From NCBI GenBank assembly GCA_021770345.1, contig JAETRD010000001.1:310001-374000 (forward strand): 64,000 bases of DNA. The letters are read 5' to 3'. The DNA comes from Lachnospiraceae bacterium. Lineage in GTDB: Bacteria; Bacillota; Clostridia; Lachnospirales; Lachnospiraceae. Both the position numbers and the translations under genes were made by a program. This document shows, piece after piece, positions 34,856 through 44,074 of this stretch. Within the stretch, counting starts at the first letter, position 1. Every line of letters starts with the position of its first letter. The notes beneath the pieces are model-generated. The model searched no databases. It saw only the letters and a program-made list of their open reading frames with translations, and had not been told where the DNA came from.

Positions 34856-37800
34856 TTATAAGTTATTCATAATTGAAAACAGTTTGGCCGCATAGTTCGG
34901 GTCCATCGCCCAGCCCTTTCCGTACGGGTTGTTCGGAATCGACAGCCATTCCACATAGGGAGCCGTTCCCCGTGTGACATAGGCAAACCGCGGGTCAACG
35001 CACGCGTTGTTCAGCGGCGCCGTGCTCGCATATGCCTTTAAGTGCTGCGTCTGTGCGCGGAGCCCCTCCCGGACGCTCCCGAAAGTCGCGCCGCCGACTC
35101 CGCCGCCGGTCGCTCCCATACCGCCGAAATTACACTGCTCCGCTCTGACGTCTCCGCCGAACTGCAGCCCGCCGGTCTCGAGAATCACCTGCGCGAAGAG
35201 CACTTCGGTCTTGACACCCTCGTTCTCCGCTTCCTCCTTCAGAATCGTAAAGAAGCTTCGTGCGTCCGCCGCTCCCTTGGAGCTGTAGACATAAGACGGA
35301 TAACTGTACCGCGCGTTATAGTAGGACACCATCTGGTCCACGGTCACCGCGCTTGCCCCCATAATCGCATAGCCTGCGGTCAGATTTTTCACTTCGGACC
35401 AGTCGCCGTATACCGTCGAACCGTTGTCTAATTTGTAATATGCCCGGACCTTATAGTAATAGCTTCCTCCGGTGCCGAGTCCGCTGTGCGTATATGAATT
35501 TCCGCTCACCGATGCGAGCTTCTTATACTCTCCGTCTTTTTTCGTGCCGTAATACAGATGATAGCCCTGCGCATTGCCGACCGCCTGCCATCTGATCACG
35601 GCGGAGTTTCCTTCGGCAATGGATGCCGAGAGTCCCTCCGGCCCCTTTAACACCGGTACCCCGACCGTCTTGCTGTAATCGCCGCGCCCGACGGTGCTCC
35701 CGGTGATATTGCTCGTCGCCGCAATTTTGTAGTAATACATCCTGCCGGCTTTCACCTTTGTGTCCGTGTATTTGACCGTATCCGCGGAAGAGATTTCCGC
35801 AATCTTTTCAAAACCGGACCCCGCCTTTGTGCTGCGGTAAATAAAATAGCCGTCCGCCTTTGAAACTTTGTTCCAGTTGAGCGTGATCTTATTCCCCGAC
35901 GTGCCGGACACCTTCGCGATGTCCGTCTTTTTTACCGTCCACACCTTCTGGGGAGCGGAAAATGTCGCCGTTCCGGTCTTTGTCCCGCTGTTCTGGTAAG
36001 CGCGCACCTTATAGTAATAGGTTTTGCCGGCAGCAAGCGTCTCGTCCTTATACGTTGCGGTCTTCATTCCCTTGACAACGCCGACCTTGTCATATGTGCC
36101 GTTCTTCGAGGTGCTCCGGTATATCTGATAACCGTCCGCACCGGCAATCTTTTTCCAGGTAATCGTCATCGCGGTTCCGCTGTTTTCCTGCGCTTTCGTT
36201 ATCGTGGTCGCTTTGAGTACCGTCCCCGATACCACTTTGGAGTTCCCGCTGTAGCCTTTCACGCCATGGACTTTATTAATTACTTCAATCTTGTAGTAAT
36301 AGGTTTTGCCCGCCTTTAACTTCTTGTCGGTATAGCTTGTCTTATCCGCACCTGTCACCACGTCAATCGTCTCGTAGGAACCGTTTTCCGAGGTACTGCG
36401 CCGGATGCGGTAGCCCCATGCCCCGTCGATTTCCTTCCAGCCGATTTTCAACGCGCTGCTGCCGGAGGAGATCACATAATTGATCGATGTCTTCGGCGCT
36501 GCCTTTCCGCTGACCGCAGTGCTGTAGCTGCTGTACCCCTTCTTGCCGTCTGTGCTCTTATAGGCACGAACCCGGTAATAATAGGTTTTCCCTGCTTTCA
36601 CATCCGCGTCATTGTAGCTGACGGTGCTCCCCTTTTTGATGGTCGCTATCGTCTTATAGCCCCCGCTTTTCGAGGTGCTCCGCTGTACGGTATAGCCGCT
36701 TGCTCCGCTGACCTTTTTCCACTTGACTGTCAGCGTCTTGGAATTTTTCGACACAACGGAAGTGATTTTCGTCTTCACCAGCGTTTTCCCGCCGACCGGA
36801 CTGCAGTAGCCGCTGTAACCTTTGTCTCCATTCACCTCATTGATCGTCTGAATCCGGTAATAGTAGGTCTTGTCTTTCTTTACGGTGTCATCCTCATAGG
36901 TAACGGTGCTTCCCTTTTTGATGGTCGCTATTTTTTTGTAGCCGCTGTCCTTTGAGGTACTTCTCTGAATCGTGTAACCGCTCGCCCCGCTCACTTTCTT
37001 CCAGGTGATCTTAAGCGTATTGTCATTCTCCGAGAGAACCGATGTGATTGTTGTCTTCCCGACGGCCTTTCCGCTCTTCGTCGAAGAGTAGCTTCCGACG
37101 CCCGTTTTTCCGTTTTTCGTATTGTATGCCTGTATTTTATAGCTGTAGCTCTTATTGTTTTTCGGTACGCTGTCCACATAGCTCACAGTGCTTCCCGATG
37201 TGATCGTCGCTATCTTGTCATAGGAGCCTCCGTCACTGCGGAAAATATAGTACCCTGCCGCTCCGCTCACTTTTTTCCAGGTGATTGCAAGCTTCTTGGA
37301 GCTTTTCGAGACAATCGATGTGACCGCAGGTTTATCTAACGCCCTGCCGTCCACCGCGGCCGAATACTCGCTGACGCCGCCGTTCTTATAGACCGCGCGG
37401 ACAATATAGTAGTATTTCTTTCCGACTTTCACGTCCTCATCCACATAGGACGTCGCATCCTCTACCTCGTCGATCATCGTATAATCGTAATTGTTTGTGG
37501 TACTGCGCCACACTTCATACGATTTGGCCTCGTCCGTTTTACTCCAGACGATTTTTAATTTTCCGCCCTTCTGCGACTGCGTGTACAAAATCGACGGTTT
37601 TGTATTTGCCTTGCTAAGCCCATAGTACTCTGCGATTGCAGTCGCATCCGCAACGCCGAGATTTTTTAATTTCTCTTCGGAATTGAGGAAATTGTTGTAA
37701 TCGTTTGTCCCGCTGATAAATGCATGCTCGATCAGGATTGCGGGGATTCCCTTTTTCTTACAGTTCCGGATGACGCCGAGATAATCCGCCACGGAACCGT

Positions 37801-39304
37801 CATCGTACTTGTCGTAAGTCGCATTCCATGTCATGATCCCGCTCGCCCAGCTGCTTAATCCCAATGCGCGCAGCTTCTCATACACCTTCGCCGCAAGGTC
37901 ATGTCCGGTCTGTCCGATGGCCGGATTGTAATTGCTGTTCGGATAATAGACACCGACTCCGCCGGCGCCGGAATTGGTACTTGCGTTCAGGTGAAAGCTG
38001 ACATACACATTCGCGCCGACACTGGCGGCATATTCCACACGCCGCAGATTGCAGTCGCCCGCGGTTCCTCCGTTCGGGCATCCCTCGCCCGTTCTCGTCA
38101 TATAGACCGTGACGCCCCGGTAGGTTTCCAGCTCTGCCTTGCAGTACGCCGCAATCTTTAATACCAGACTTTCCTCGCTCGCTCCGTTATAATGTGCTCC
38201 CTGATGCGTCGCGTCATGTCCCGGGTCAAGCATCACGACAAGATTCCCGTTTGCGCCTTTGATATCGCTGAACCGGCGCATCCCGCTGCCGATTCCGTTG
38301 TCGAGCACATCCTCGACCGTGTTCTCGGAGACAATTGTACCGTTTTCGTCCATCGTGACAACATTTACATCCACGTCGGACAGGTCTTCCTCCTCATAGA
38401 ATACCTCGTCCGGATTCGCATCCACCTCGGCATTCACTCCGAATCTGGCCGTAAGGTCCATATCAGACAGCAACAGTTCGTACTCGTCGTCCTCCAACGT
38501 ACAGGAAATGCTCACCAGCTCATAGGCTCCCGCCCATGACGCATCCGCAAACTCCATACTGAATAGTGCCAGATCCTCATACTGCGCCGAGACCTTCTCG
38601 TGATACACGGTTCCGGTGGCGGTATTCCTGTAGTTCAAAACGAGGTCCTTAAGCTCCATCCCTTCCTCACCCACGCTCGCAACAATATTCTGGGTCGCCG
38701 GCGTCTGCAGATAGTCGCTCTCCACCATTATGTAATTCAGCAGTACTTCCGGAATCTCTTCCTCTTCGGTGTCTTCCGTATCCTCTGTTTCTTCCGTCTC
38801 GGTGCTCTCGGTTTCCTCCGTCTCCGTGCTTTCCGTCGGTTCCGTCGACTCTGTTCCTTCCGTCTCAGTACTTTCCGTCCCCTCAGTTTCTTCCGCCTCG
38901 GTGCTTTCGGTTTCCTCCGTCTCCGTGCTTTCCGTCGGTTCCGTCGACTCTGTTCCCTCCGTGTTCTCCGTCGGTTCCGTCGACTCTGTTCCTTCCGTAC
39001 TCTCTGTCGGCTCAGTTCCCTCCGTATTCTCCGTCGGTTCCGTGTTCTCCGTCGACTCGGTTCCTTCCGTGTCTTCATTGCCTTCCGTATTCTCCGCGGA
39101 CTCGGTTCCCTCCGGCTTCTCCGTTGGCTCTGTTGACCCGGTATCTTCGGTTTCTTCCGTAACTTCGGCCGGCTCTGTCACCTCCGCGCCCTCCGTATCT
39201 TCCGTGACAATCTCTGCGCCTGCCGCATGCAGCGGGGTATCCGTCCCCACCGAAGTAAAGCATACGCTGACTGCCATCATCATTGCCAAGATTCTCTTCT
39301 TCAT
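34856..39304 (-). CDS. Secreted N-acetylmuramoyl-L-alanine amidase with Fn3 repeats and glucosaminidase domain
   Basis: The 1482-residue protein has a signal peptide (1-28), a Thr/Glu/Ser-rich low-complexity stretch (about 33-185), an unknown domain, an Amidase_3 domain (about 355-565: MLDPGHD, SFHLNAS and IEHAF with the zinc ligands His, His and a catalytic Glu), eight Fn3-like repeats (about 567-1330) and a C-terminal GH73-type glucosaminidase domain (about 1340-1482, with QVILETGGLQFGGD). It should cut both the peptide linkage and the glycan strand of peptidoglycan. It stands alone between a terminator and its own weak promoter, next to the wall-polymer operon. The acidic repeat is probably a wall-spanning stalk. 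Confidence 0.87.
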   Translation of the reverse strand: MKKRILAMMMAVSVCFTSVGTDTPLHAAGAEIVTEDTEGAEVTEPAEVTEETEDTGSTEPTEKPEGTESAENTEGNEDTEGTESTENTEPTENTEGTEPTESTEGTESTEPTENTEGTESTEPTESTETEETESTEAEETEGTESTETEGTESTEPTESTETEETESTETEETEDTEDTEEEEIPEVLLNYIMVESDYLQTPATQNIVASVGEEGMELKDLVLNYRNTATGTVYHEKVSAQYEDLALFSMEFADASWAGAYELVSISCTLEDDEYELLLSDMDLTARFGVNAEVDANPDEVFYEEEDLSDVDVNVVTMDENGTIVSENTVEDVLDNGIGSGMRRFSDIKGANGNLVVMLDPGHDATHQGAHYNGASEESLVLKIAAYCKAELETYRGVTVYMTRTGEGCPNGGTAGDCNLRRVEYAASVGANVYVSFHLNASTNSGAGGVGVYYPNSNYNPAIGQTGHDLAAKVYEKLRALGLSSWASGIMTWNATYDKYDDGSVADYLGVIRNCKKKGIPAILIEHAFISGTNDYNNFLNSEEKLKNLGVADATAIAEYYGLSKANTKPSILYTQSQKGGKLKIVWSKTDEAKSYEVWRSTTNNYDYTMIDEVEDATSYVDEDVKVGKKYYYIVRAVYKNGGVSEYSAAVDGRALDKPAVTSIVSKSSKKLAITWKKVSGAAGYYIFRSDGGSYDKIATITSGSTVSYVDSVPKNNKSYSYKIQAYNTKNGKTGVGSYSSTKSGKAVGKTTITSVLSENDNTLKITWKKVSGASGYTIQRSTSKDSGYKKIATIKKGSTVTYEDDTVKKDKTYYYRIQTINEVNGDKGYSGYCSPVGGKTLVKTKITSVVSKNSKTLTVKWKKVSGASGYTVQRSTSKSGGYKTIATIKKGSTVSYNDADVKAGKTYYYRVRAYKSTDGKKGYSSYSTAVSGKAAPKTSINYVISSGSSALKIGWKEIDGAWGYRIRRSTSENGSYETIDVVTGADKTSYTDKKLKAGKTYYYKIEVINKVHGVKGYSGNSKVVSGTVLKATTITKAQENSGTAMTITWKKIAGADGYQIYRSTSKNGTYDKVGVVKGMKTATYKDETLAAGKTYYYKVRAYQNSGTKTGTATFSAPQKVWTVKKTDIAKVSGTSGNKITLNWNKVSKADGYFIYRSTKAGSGFEKIAEISSADTVKYTDTKVKAGRMYYYKIAATSNITGSTVGRGDYSKTVGVPVLKGPEGLSASIAEGNSAVIRWQAVGNAQGYHLYYGTKKDGEYKKLASVSGNSYTHSGLGTGGSYYYKVRAYYKLDNGSTVYGDWSEVKNLTAGYAIMGASAVTVDQMVSYYNARYSYPSYVYSSKGAADARSFFTILKEEAENEGVKTEVLFAQVILETGGLQFGGDVRAEQCNFGGMGATGGGVGGATFGSVREGLRAQTQHLKAYASTAPLNNACVDPRFAYVTRGTAPYVEWLSIPNNPYGKGWAMDPNYAAKLFSIMNNL
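38745..39215 (-). repeat. Imperfect tandem repeats coding Thr-Glu-rich stalk
   Basis: The DNA is built of short degenerate units coding T-E-S-T-E-G / T-E-P-T-E-N type hexapeptides. Longer blocks recur nearly unchanged (for example the block with ESTEPTESTETEETEST appears twice). Such arrays can change copy number by recombination. Confidence 0.85.
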
Positions 39305-39371
39305 GTTCTTTCCTTTGCGCTCTCCCTACTGTTTGTTCTAAAATTTACATTTTATTAAGATTTACATCCAT

Positions 39372-39401
39372 ATAGTAACATGTTACAAACCATATACGCA
39401 A
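39372..39401 (-). promoter_or_regulatory. Possible promoter of the amidase gene
   Basis: On the minus strand TTGCGT (39396-39401) and TACTAT (39372-39377) are 18 bases apart, about 70 bases before the amidase ATG. The match is moderate. Confidence 0.35.
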
Positions 39402-39469
39402 ACTATACCATATATTCCCTCCGGGTAAATCATAAGTTTTTCTTAAGATTTCCGATTTTCTTCACAATC

Positions 39470-39520
39470 AAAAGAAAAATCAGTAAAAATCTTATTTTTT
39501 TATAAGAGCTTTACTGATTT
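39470..39520 (-). terminator. Intrinsic terminator of the metalloprotease cassette
   Basis: Arms AAATCAGTAAA (39477-39487) and TTTACTGATTT (39510-39520) pair perfectly, with an inner CTTAT/ATAAG stem, followed on the minus strand by a T-rich run. A smaller hairpin (CAAGTCA/TGACTTG) lies at about 39529-39556. The rest of the 39305-39585 gap holds only the amidase promoter. Confidence 0.7.
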
Positions 39521-39585
39521 ATCTCATAACAAGTCAAAAATTTGTCTCTGACTTGTCACTCACAATATTCAATTGTAACGAATGA

Positions 39586-39768
39586 CTAATCCCGTCCCAG
39601 CTCTTTTATTATCTCATCCAAATTAAGATCAGGGAGTGTACATTGACTGTCAATTTCTTCACTGCAATATGTGCTGTAGTTGTCCGGCAAAGTCCAAATC
39701 GGATCTGCCCTATATCCGTCATACATATCGATTCCGTCATCGATATACAATCTTCCGTTTTTATTCAA
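39586..39768 (-). CDS. Small acidic protein, third gene of the metalloprotease cassette
   Basis: A protein of 60 residues with many Asp and Glu and an odd Tyr-rich first half (YIDDGIDMYDGY). No family is recognised. GGGAGGAA lies upstream; with the second TTG (39768) the spacing is about nine bases, so I prefer it to the first TTG at 39774. It lies 36 bases after the large HExxH protein and before a terminator, so it is the last gene of that unit. It could be an immunity-like, adaptor or substrate peptide; this is a guess. Confidence 0.5.
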   Translation of the reverse strand: MNKNGRLYIDDGIDMYDGYRADPIWTLPDNYSTYCSEEIDSQCTLPDLNLDEIIKELGRD

Positions 39769-39804
39769 TGTCAATTCCTCCCATAATCTTAATAACCCTT
39801 TATA

Positions 39805-42690
39805 TTATACCTGATTGCCCGCAAATTGCAAGCCTGGATTTTCATTCTCAGCAACCGACGTTTTCCCCTGCTCAAAGCTCTCAAGAAAATCCTCTACTGC
39901 CTGAACCGCTGTATAAATGGAACTGCCTGTCATCGCTTCATAGGTCTGCTTCAACTGTCTTTGCATATCATGAAGTGCTTCGTTTTTCTCTAACGCCGCA
40001 ACATATACCTCTGCGCAGGTCAGCATATATCCATTCAACAAGCTCCAGATTACATTATCCTGTAAAAACGCAGTCTCTGTGTTCACAAATTTTTTTCTCT
40101 TACGGTTGTACATTGGTTTATAATGCCTGATTATTTTTTGATAATCTGTCTTCCTGCATCTATCCTGATATACCAAGACATATCCCGCAAGCTCAAATAA
40201 ATCCTCGCTCTTCGGCAATGTATTCGCCATTTTACGAATAGGGTCCCCTGACCATGCTTCCACAAATCGAGTTTCAAAAAAATTGGGAGTTTTATTTACA
40301 ATCGAGCGAACGGCCTCCGTTACCAATGCAACTCTTGGAATCAACATAGAATTCCAGTTTCGCACCCCATTATCCCCCTGCTGTCTCACAGTACTTTCAA
40401 CAAATGACCGCAGATAACATTCCAGAGAAAGCTCCAGGCTCAGAACCATGATCAGGTCTGCATGACCCTCCACTGTCAGATATTTTAACAGAGCTAATAT
40501 CGACTGAAGGAATTCATTCTCATATCTGGTCCAAAATGTCAACAACGTTCTGTCTCTTCCATACGTAACTTTTCTGATTTCCTCCTCCACCCTATATCGT
40601 TCTTCAACGGAAAGTTTTTCCAGCTTCAAATCCATTTGCATAAAACGCTGAATCCCGCCGCTATCCCCACTGATCAGATGTTCCATATCATTTTCCCCCG
40701 TTTTTCGAAACGTATTCCTGATTATTCGTATCGAATTACGCGAGTGAAACGGATATTCTGATTTTTGTTCATATTTCCTTACCGCCTTTTCATTCCTTTT
40801 CACACATTCCAACACTTCATTATAGACAGATGTCTCAGCAATCGCCTTTTCCAGAGACAATGCCAAATCACAGCCTGTCATATCATCCACAATCGAATCA
40901 TAGCGAAAACGCTCCTCTTCAAGTACCAGAACCCTGACACAGCACTCTAACCATGCAAAATGTCTGGCCTCTCTGGAACGCGGCTGCCTTCCCACAAAAT
41001 GTGAGACTTCATGTGCAAGTATCAGCGGCGTCCACCGCAAAAAATACAAATATCTTTCCGGCGAAGTGATCAGCATAAGCTTTTGTTTCTCTTCGTACGC
41101 CTCATAAAGCTGCCTTACGCTTACTTCCTTAACCATTCCAGGTGAAAACACAAACGAGTACGAACGCTCTTTCCCTGCATCGTCACTATCTGAAACGTTT
41201 TCAAGCTTAACGGCGCTAAGCGCATTATAAAAATCCCTGACCTTAACGACCCACAGCGAATAAAATGCCCTTAATTTCGCAGGCGCATAATGCACAATTA
41301 CATTGAAATCTCTGATTTGGAAAAACTGTATATCCGTCCGCAGCGTTCCGTGTAATGTCATGCTGATTTTATGTATAAATTCATGAAGCATTTTGCTCCT
41401 TGAAAGTTCGTTCATTTTTCTGCTCAATATCTGAATCAGCATTGACAACGGATCATACAGCGACCAAAAATCATATTTTTTTGTTGGCGCTAATTCCAGT
41501 GCCTTTAAAGACTGCAAAAGCTGCCATATTGCAAACAGACAAGAATATTTTTCCTCCTTTCCCTCTGTCCCGGCATCGGTATATATATCATCAATGATTT
41601 GTTCTAGCATTCCCTGCAACTGATTGCATCTCGTCGCTTCGGCACTTTCCATTGCAGAATTAATCGTAGCCTCATCAATACTCCCTCCCAGCTTCTCAAT
41701 TTTCGGCGTATCTGTATTTATGACCAGACTTGACGAGAACAGATAAAACCGAAATACAGACTCTGTGTAGCACAATAATCCTCCCGGAGCAAACTGTAAA
41801 AGCAAATTTCCAAGGTTCACTTTACGGGCAATAAAACGAAAGTCATCGTCCCCCAGAATATCATACAGTCTGTTATCCTTCTTATCATTGCCATATAACT
41901 GCTCAACAAGCCTGTCGCACAGACTGCGGTATTTACGATCCAACCGTATTGTCTGATCTGTACTGTTCGCTATTCCCTTCAGACAAATTGAATCCATTGA
42001 CTGCTCAAAAAGCTCCGGATATTTTTCCCCGGACAACTCGGACAACACCTTGTTTGAAACGACAAATACGGCGTAACTATATATAACCCGCTCTTCTATA
42101 TTATGTAATTCTTTTATCACTTCTACCGCTTTTTCATAATGCATACATTTGAGACAAACTACAAAATCATTTTTATCAACCGTATAGTATGAATAAACAA
42201 TTCCGTCCTGTTTTTTCTCCGGAAACTTACCGCTCTCACCTTTTTTCTGTTTTTTGTCCGGAAACTCACCGCTCTCATTGTCTTTCAGCTTTTCCTCTGC
42301 AAGTTTGCTGAATTTCTTACACATGCCCTTTATGCCGCTCTGGCCTGTTTTATAATCTTTTAGCTGAAAAAAAGTTACAAACGTAAGGGGATACTGCTCA
42401 TTTGTATCCTCACTCCAAAAGATTTCATCACTCTGCGAGTTCCAGCCGTCATCGCTAAAAGCAAATGTATTCTGATAAGAATAACTTACTTGTTTCATTT
42501 TCATTTTTCTCATTGAGTATTCCCACAACGGCTTAAAATCATCCTTTCCGTATGTAACAGGAATCCTTTCCGTATTCATCCCATCAAAAAAACCTACCGC
42601 TGAATATTCAATTTCATTTTCTTCATCAATCACAGGAACCGGAATATGATAATTAATAAACATAATTGAACGGCAAACTTCACGATCCAT
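39805..42690 (-). CDS. Large uncharacterised protein with HExxH metalloprotease motif
   Basis: The 961-residue protein matches no family I recognise. It has LILAHEVSHFVG, a zincin HExxH motif with His 560, Glu 561 and His 564. A second candidate ligand region, VEGHADLIMVLSLELS, lies near residue 740, with an acidic EGHAD that often follows in zincins. There is no signal peptide and no clear membrane helix, so it appears cytosolic. A 13-residue repeat occurs twice near 140-165. AAGGAGAAG precedes the ATG 13 bases after the upstream stop. The A+T-rich composition differs from the glycan genes on both sides. Function unknown; a peptidase acting with the upstream membrane protein is the simplest guess. 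Confidence 0.7.
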   Translation of the reverse strand: MDREVCRSIMFINYHIPVPVIDEENEIEYSAVGFFDGMNTERIPVTYGKDDFKPLWEYSMRKMKMKQVSYSYQNTFAFSDDGWNSQSDEIFWSEDTNEQYPLTFVTFFQLKDYKTGQSGIKGMCKKFSKLAEEKLKDNESGEFPDKKQKKGESGKFPEKKQDGIVYSYYTVDKNDFVVCLKCMHYEKAVEVIKELHNIEERVIYSYAVFVVSNKVLSELSGEKYPELFEQSMDSICLKGIANSTDQTIRLDRKYRSLCDRLVEQLYGNDKKDNRLYDILGDDDFRFIARKVNLGNLLLQFAPGGLLCYTESVFRFYLFSSSLVINTDTPKIEKLGGSIDEATINSAMESAEATRCNQLQGMLEQIIDDIYTDAGTEGKEEKYSCLFAIWQLLQSLKALELAPTKKYDFWSLYDPLSMLIQILSRKMNELSRSKMLHEFIHKISMTLHGTLRTDIQFFQIRDFNVIVHYAPAKLRAFYSLWVVKVRDFYNALSAVKLENVSDSDDAGKERSYSFVFSPGMVKEVSVRQLYEAYEEKQKLMLITSPERYLYFLRWTPLILAHEVSHFVGRQPRSREARHFAWLECCVRVLVLEEERFRYDSIVDDMTGCDLALSLEKAIAETSVYNEVLECVKRNEKAVRKYEQKSEYPFHSRNSIRIIRNTFRKTGENDMEHLISGDSGGIQRFMQMDLKLEKLSVEERYRVEEEIRKVTYGRDRTLLTFWTRYENEFLQSILALLKYLTVEGHADLIMVLSLELSLECYLRSFVESTVRQQGDNGVRNWNSMLIPRVALVTEAVRSIVNKTPNFFETRFVEAWSGDPIRKMANTLPKSEDLFELAGYVLVYQDRCRKTDYQKIIRHYKPMYNRKRKKFVNTETAFLQDNVIWSLLNGYMLTCAEVYVAALEKNEALHDMQRQLKQTYEAMTGSSIYTAVQAVEDFLESFEQGKTSVAENENPGLQFAGNQV
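42207..42279 (-). repeat. 39-base tandem repeat, two copies, in the HExxH gene
   Basis: Two near-identical 34-base blocks (42207-42240 and 42246-42279) recur with a period of 39 bases, coding the pair ESGEFPDKKQ / ESGKFPEKKQ. The period is a multiple of three, so copy-number change would keep the frame. Confidence 0.85.
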
Positions 42691-42703
42691 TTTTTCTTCT
42701 CCT

Positions 42704-43963
42704 TCACAATATAACAGCTGCCGTATTTGCTATTATACTTTCTCTTGTTTTTTTACAATAATCTCTCTCCAGAGTCTCTATGATCTCTATAAAATTAATC
42801 CCTGAATAGTGATTCATAAAAACAGCGTATTCCTCCAGCTGATTGAAATATTCCGGAACAGTCACGGCACACCAGCATTTTCTCACAGCTTCTGCCAGAG
42901 GTACCGTTCGTGGTCCCTGTGAAATACACTGAAACCTGCACTCAAGAAGAACACAGATCAACACTCTCTGTAACGATATTGTAACAGAATTAAGCTGTTG
43001 TAAACATTCCGCACGATGCCCCTCATAATCCTCTTTCCATTCCCGGTTTAATTCCTTTTTACGGCTTGAAAAATCATCTGCGCTTTCCAGCATCCCAATC
43101 AGTTTATCTTCTTCCATGTTCATAATAATAACTTCAAATATTGAAAAAATTTCCACCCAATCTTTATCCATTATCTCATCATGTCTGTGTTTATCAAAAT
43201 CCGTCATGAAATCTCTGACAAACTTCCGAGTCTCAAATTCATGAGAACCCTTAAAAAAGATAATAGAAAAAAAACTGCCTGCAATATCATGAACACTTTC
43301 TGCATTGTATTTATAACATTCCCTCATCATTTTGTTATAAATCATACGCATTTCGTTCCAGTTATTTGCTTTTTCCGCCTCATTTCCCATTCTTTCAAAA
43401 AGCGCCCGTACAGCCAACAGGCCCGCGCCACGGCCCTCTTCATATTCCGTATAGATCTTTTTTACAATCAGATATTGATTTCGTTCTCTATCATAACTCT
43501 GTTCGTGCGTTCGATAATACATAAAATAAAATGCATAGCAGTAAACATACAGCAGATAACCCGTCATACACAACGATAAATTTAAGATAATTACTATAAG
43601 CAGAGGCGCCACATGACTGATCTTTCGGGCATATTTATATCCATTTTCCTGAAATGGCTCTAATTCAGACCAGGGAATTCCATACAAATGTTCCGTCTGT
43701 CTCTCTGCAATACTTATCCCAATCGTAAGAAACATACTCACCAATGTCATTACAGTACCGGCATTTCCACTCAGTACATCCAAAGCACTCTGATATGTAA
43801 TACCCGTAAGATCCGACAACCAACGCCACAGCTTCAAAATCCATTCACATGTAATGAGCCTGTAATGCACTGCATCAAGAAACAGCGCCAGAATCAGCCA
43901 GAAAATGACTATTCCTAATGACTTACCCTCATTTTTTATCGTAGATTTTAATTTGGAATACAT
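42704..43963 (-). CDS. Uncharacterised membrane protein of the metalloprotease cassette
   Basis: The 419-residue protein has about four membrane helices in its first 155 residues (for example around 16-33, 67-85 and 115-145) and a long soluble C-terminal part rich in charged helices, probably cytosolic. I recognise no family. The ATG at 43963 follows GTGGAG and lies behind its own promoter, so it opens the three-gene cassette. It may anchor or sense for the HExxH protein encoded 13 bases downstream. The longer frame from 44038 would run over the promoter. Confidence 0.65.
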   Translation of the reverse strand: MYSKLKSTIKNEGKSLGIVIFWLILALFLDAVHYRLITCEWILKLWRWLSDLTGITYQSALDVLSGNAGTVMTLVSMFLTIGISIAERQTEHLYGIPWSELEPFQENGYKYARKISHVAPLLIVIILNLSLCMTGYLLYVYCYAFYFMYYRTHEQSYDRERNQYLIVKKIYTEYEEGRGAGLLAVRALFERMGNEAEKANNWNEMRMIYNKMMRECYKYNAESVHDIAGSFFSIIFFKGSHEFETRKFVRDFMTDFDKHRHDEIMDKDWVEIFSIFEVIIMNMEEDKLIGMLESADDFSSRKKELNREWKEDYEGHRAECLQQLNSVTISLQRVLICVLLECRFQCISQGPRTVPLAEAVRKCWCAVTVPEYFNQLEEYAVFMNHYSGINFIEIIETLERDYCKKTRESIIANTAAVIL

Positions 43964-44021
43964 TTTTCTCCACTTTGCATTTCTTATTATTTTACATCTG
44001 CAATTCTTCTTTTGTAGTCTT

Positions 44022-44049
44022 ATTGTATCAAAATACACATCAAAGTCAA
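44022..44049 (-). promoter_or_regulatory. Predicted promoter of the metalloprotease cassette
   Basis: On the minus strand TTGACT (44044-44049) and TACAAT (44022-44027) are 16 bases apart, 59 bases before the membrane-protein ATG. It makes the cassette a separate transcription unit within the glycan region. Confidence 0.65.
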
Positions 44050-44074
44050 GCTCTTATGCTGTTCCCATCTGTCC

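Noticed and set aside
38769-39341. Plus-strand frame coding a Ser-Val repeat protein
   Set aside because: It is the antisense reading of the Thr-Glu repeat of the amidase and has no start signals.
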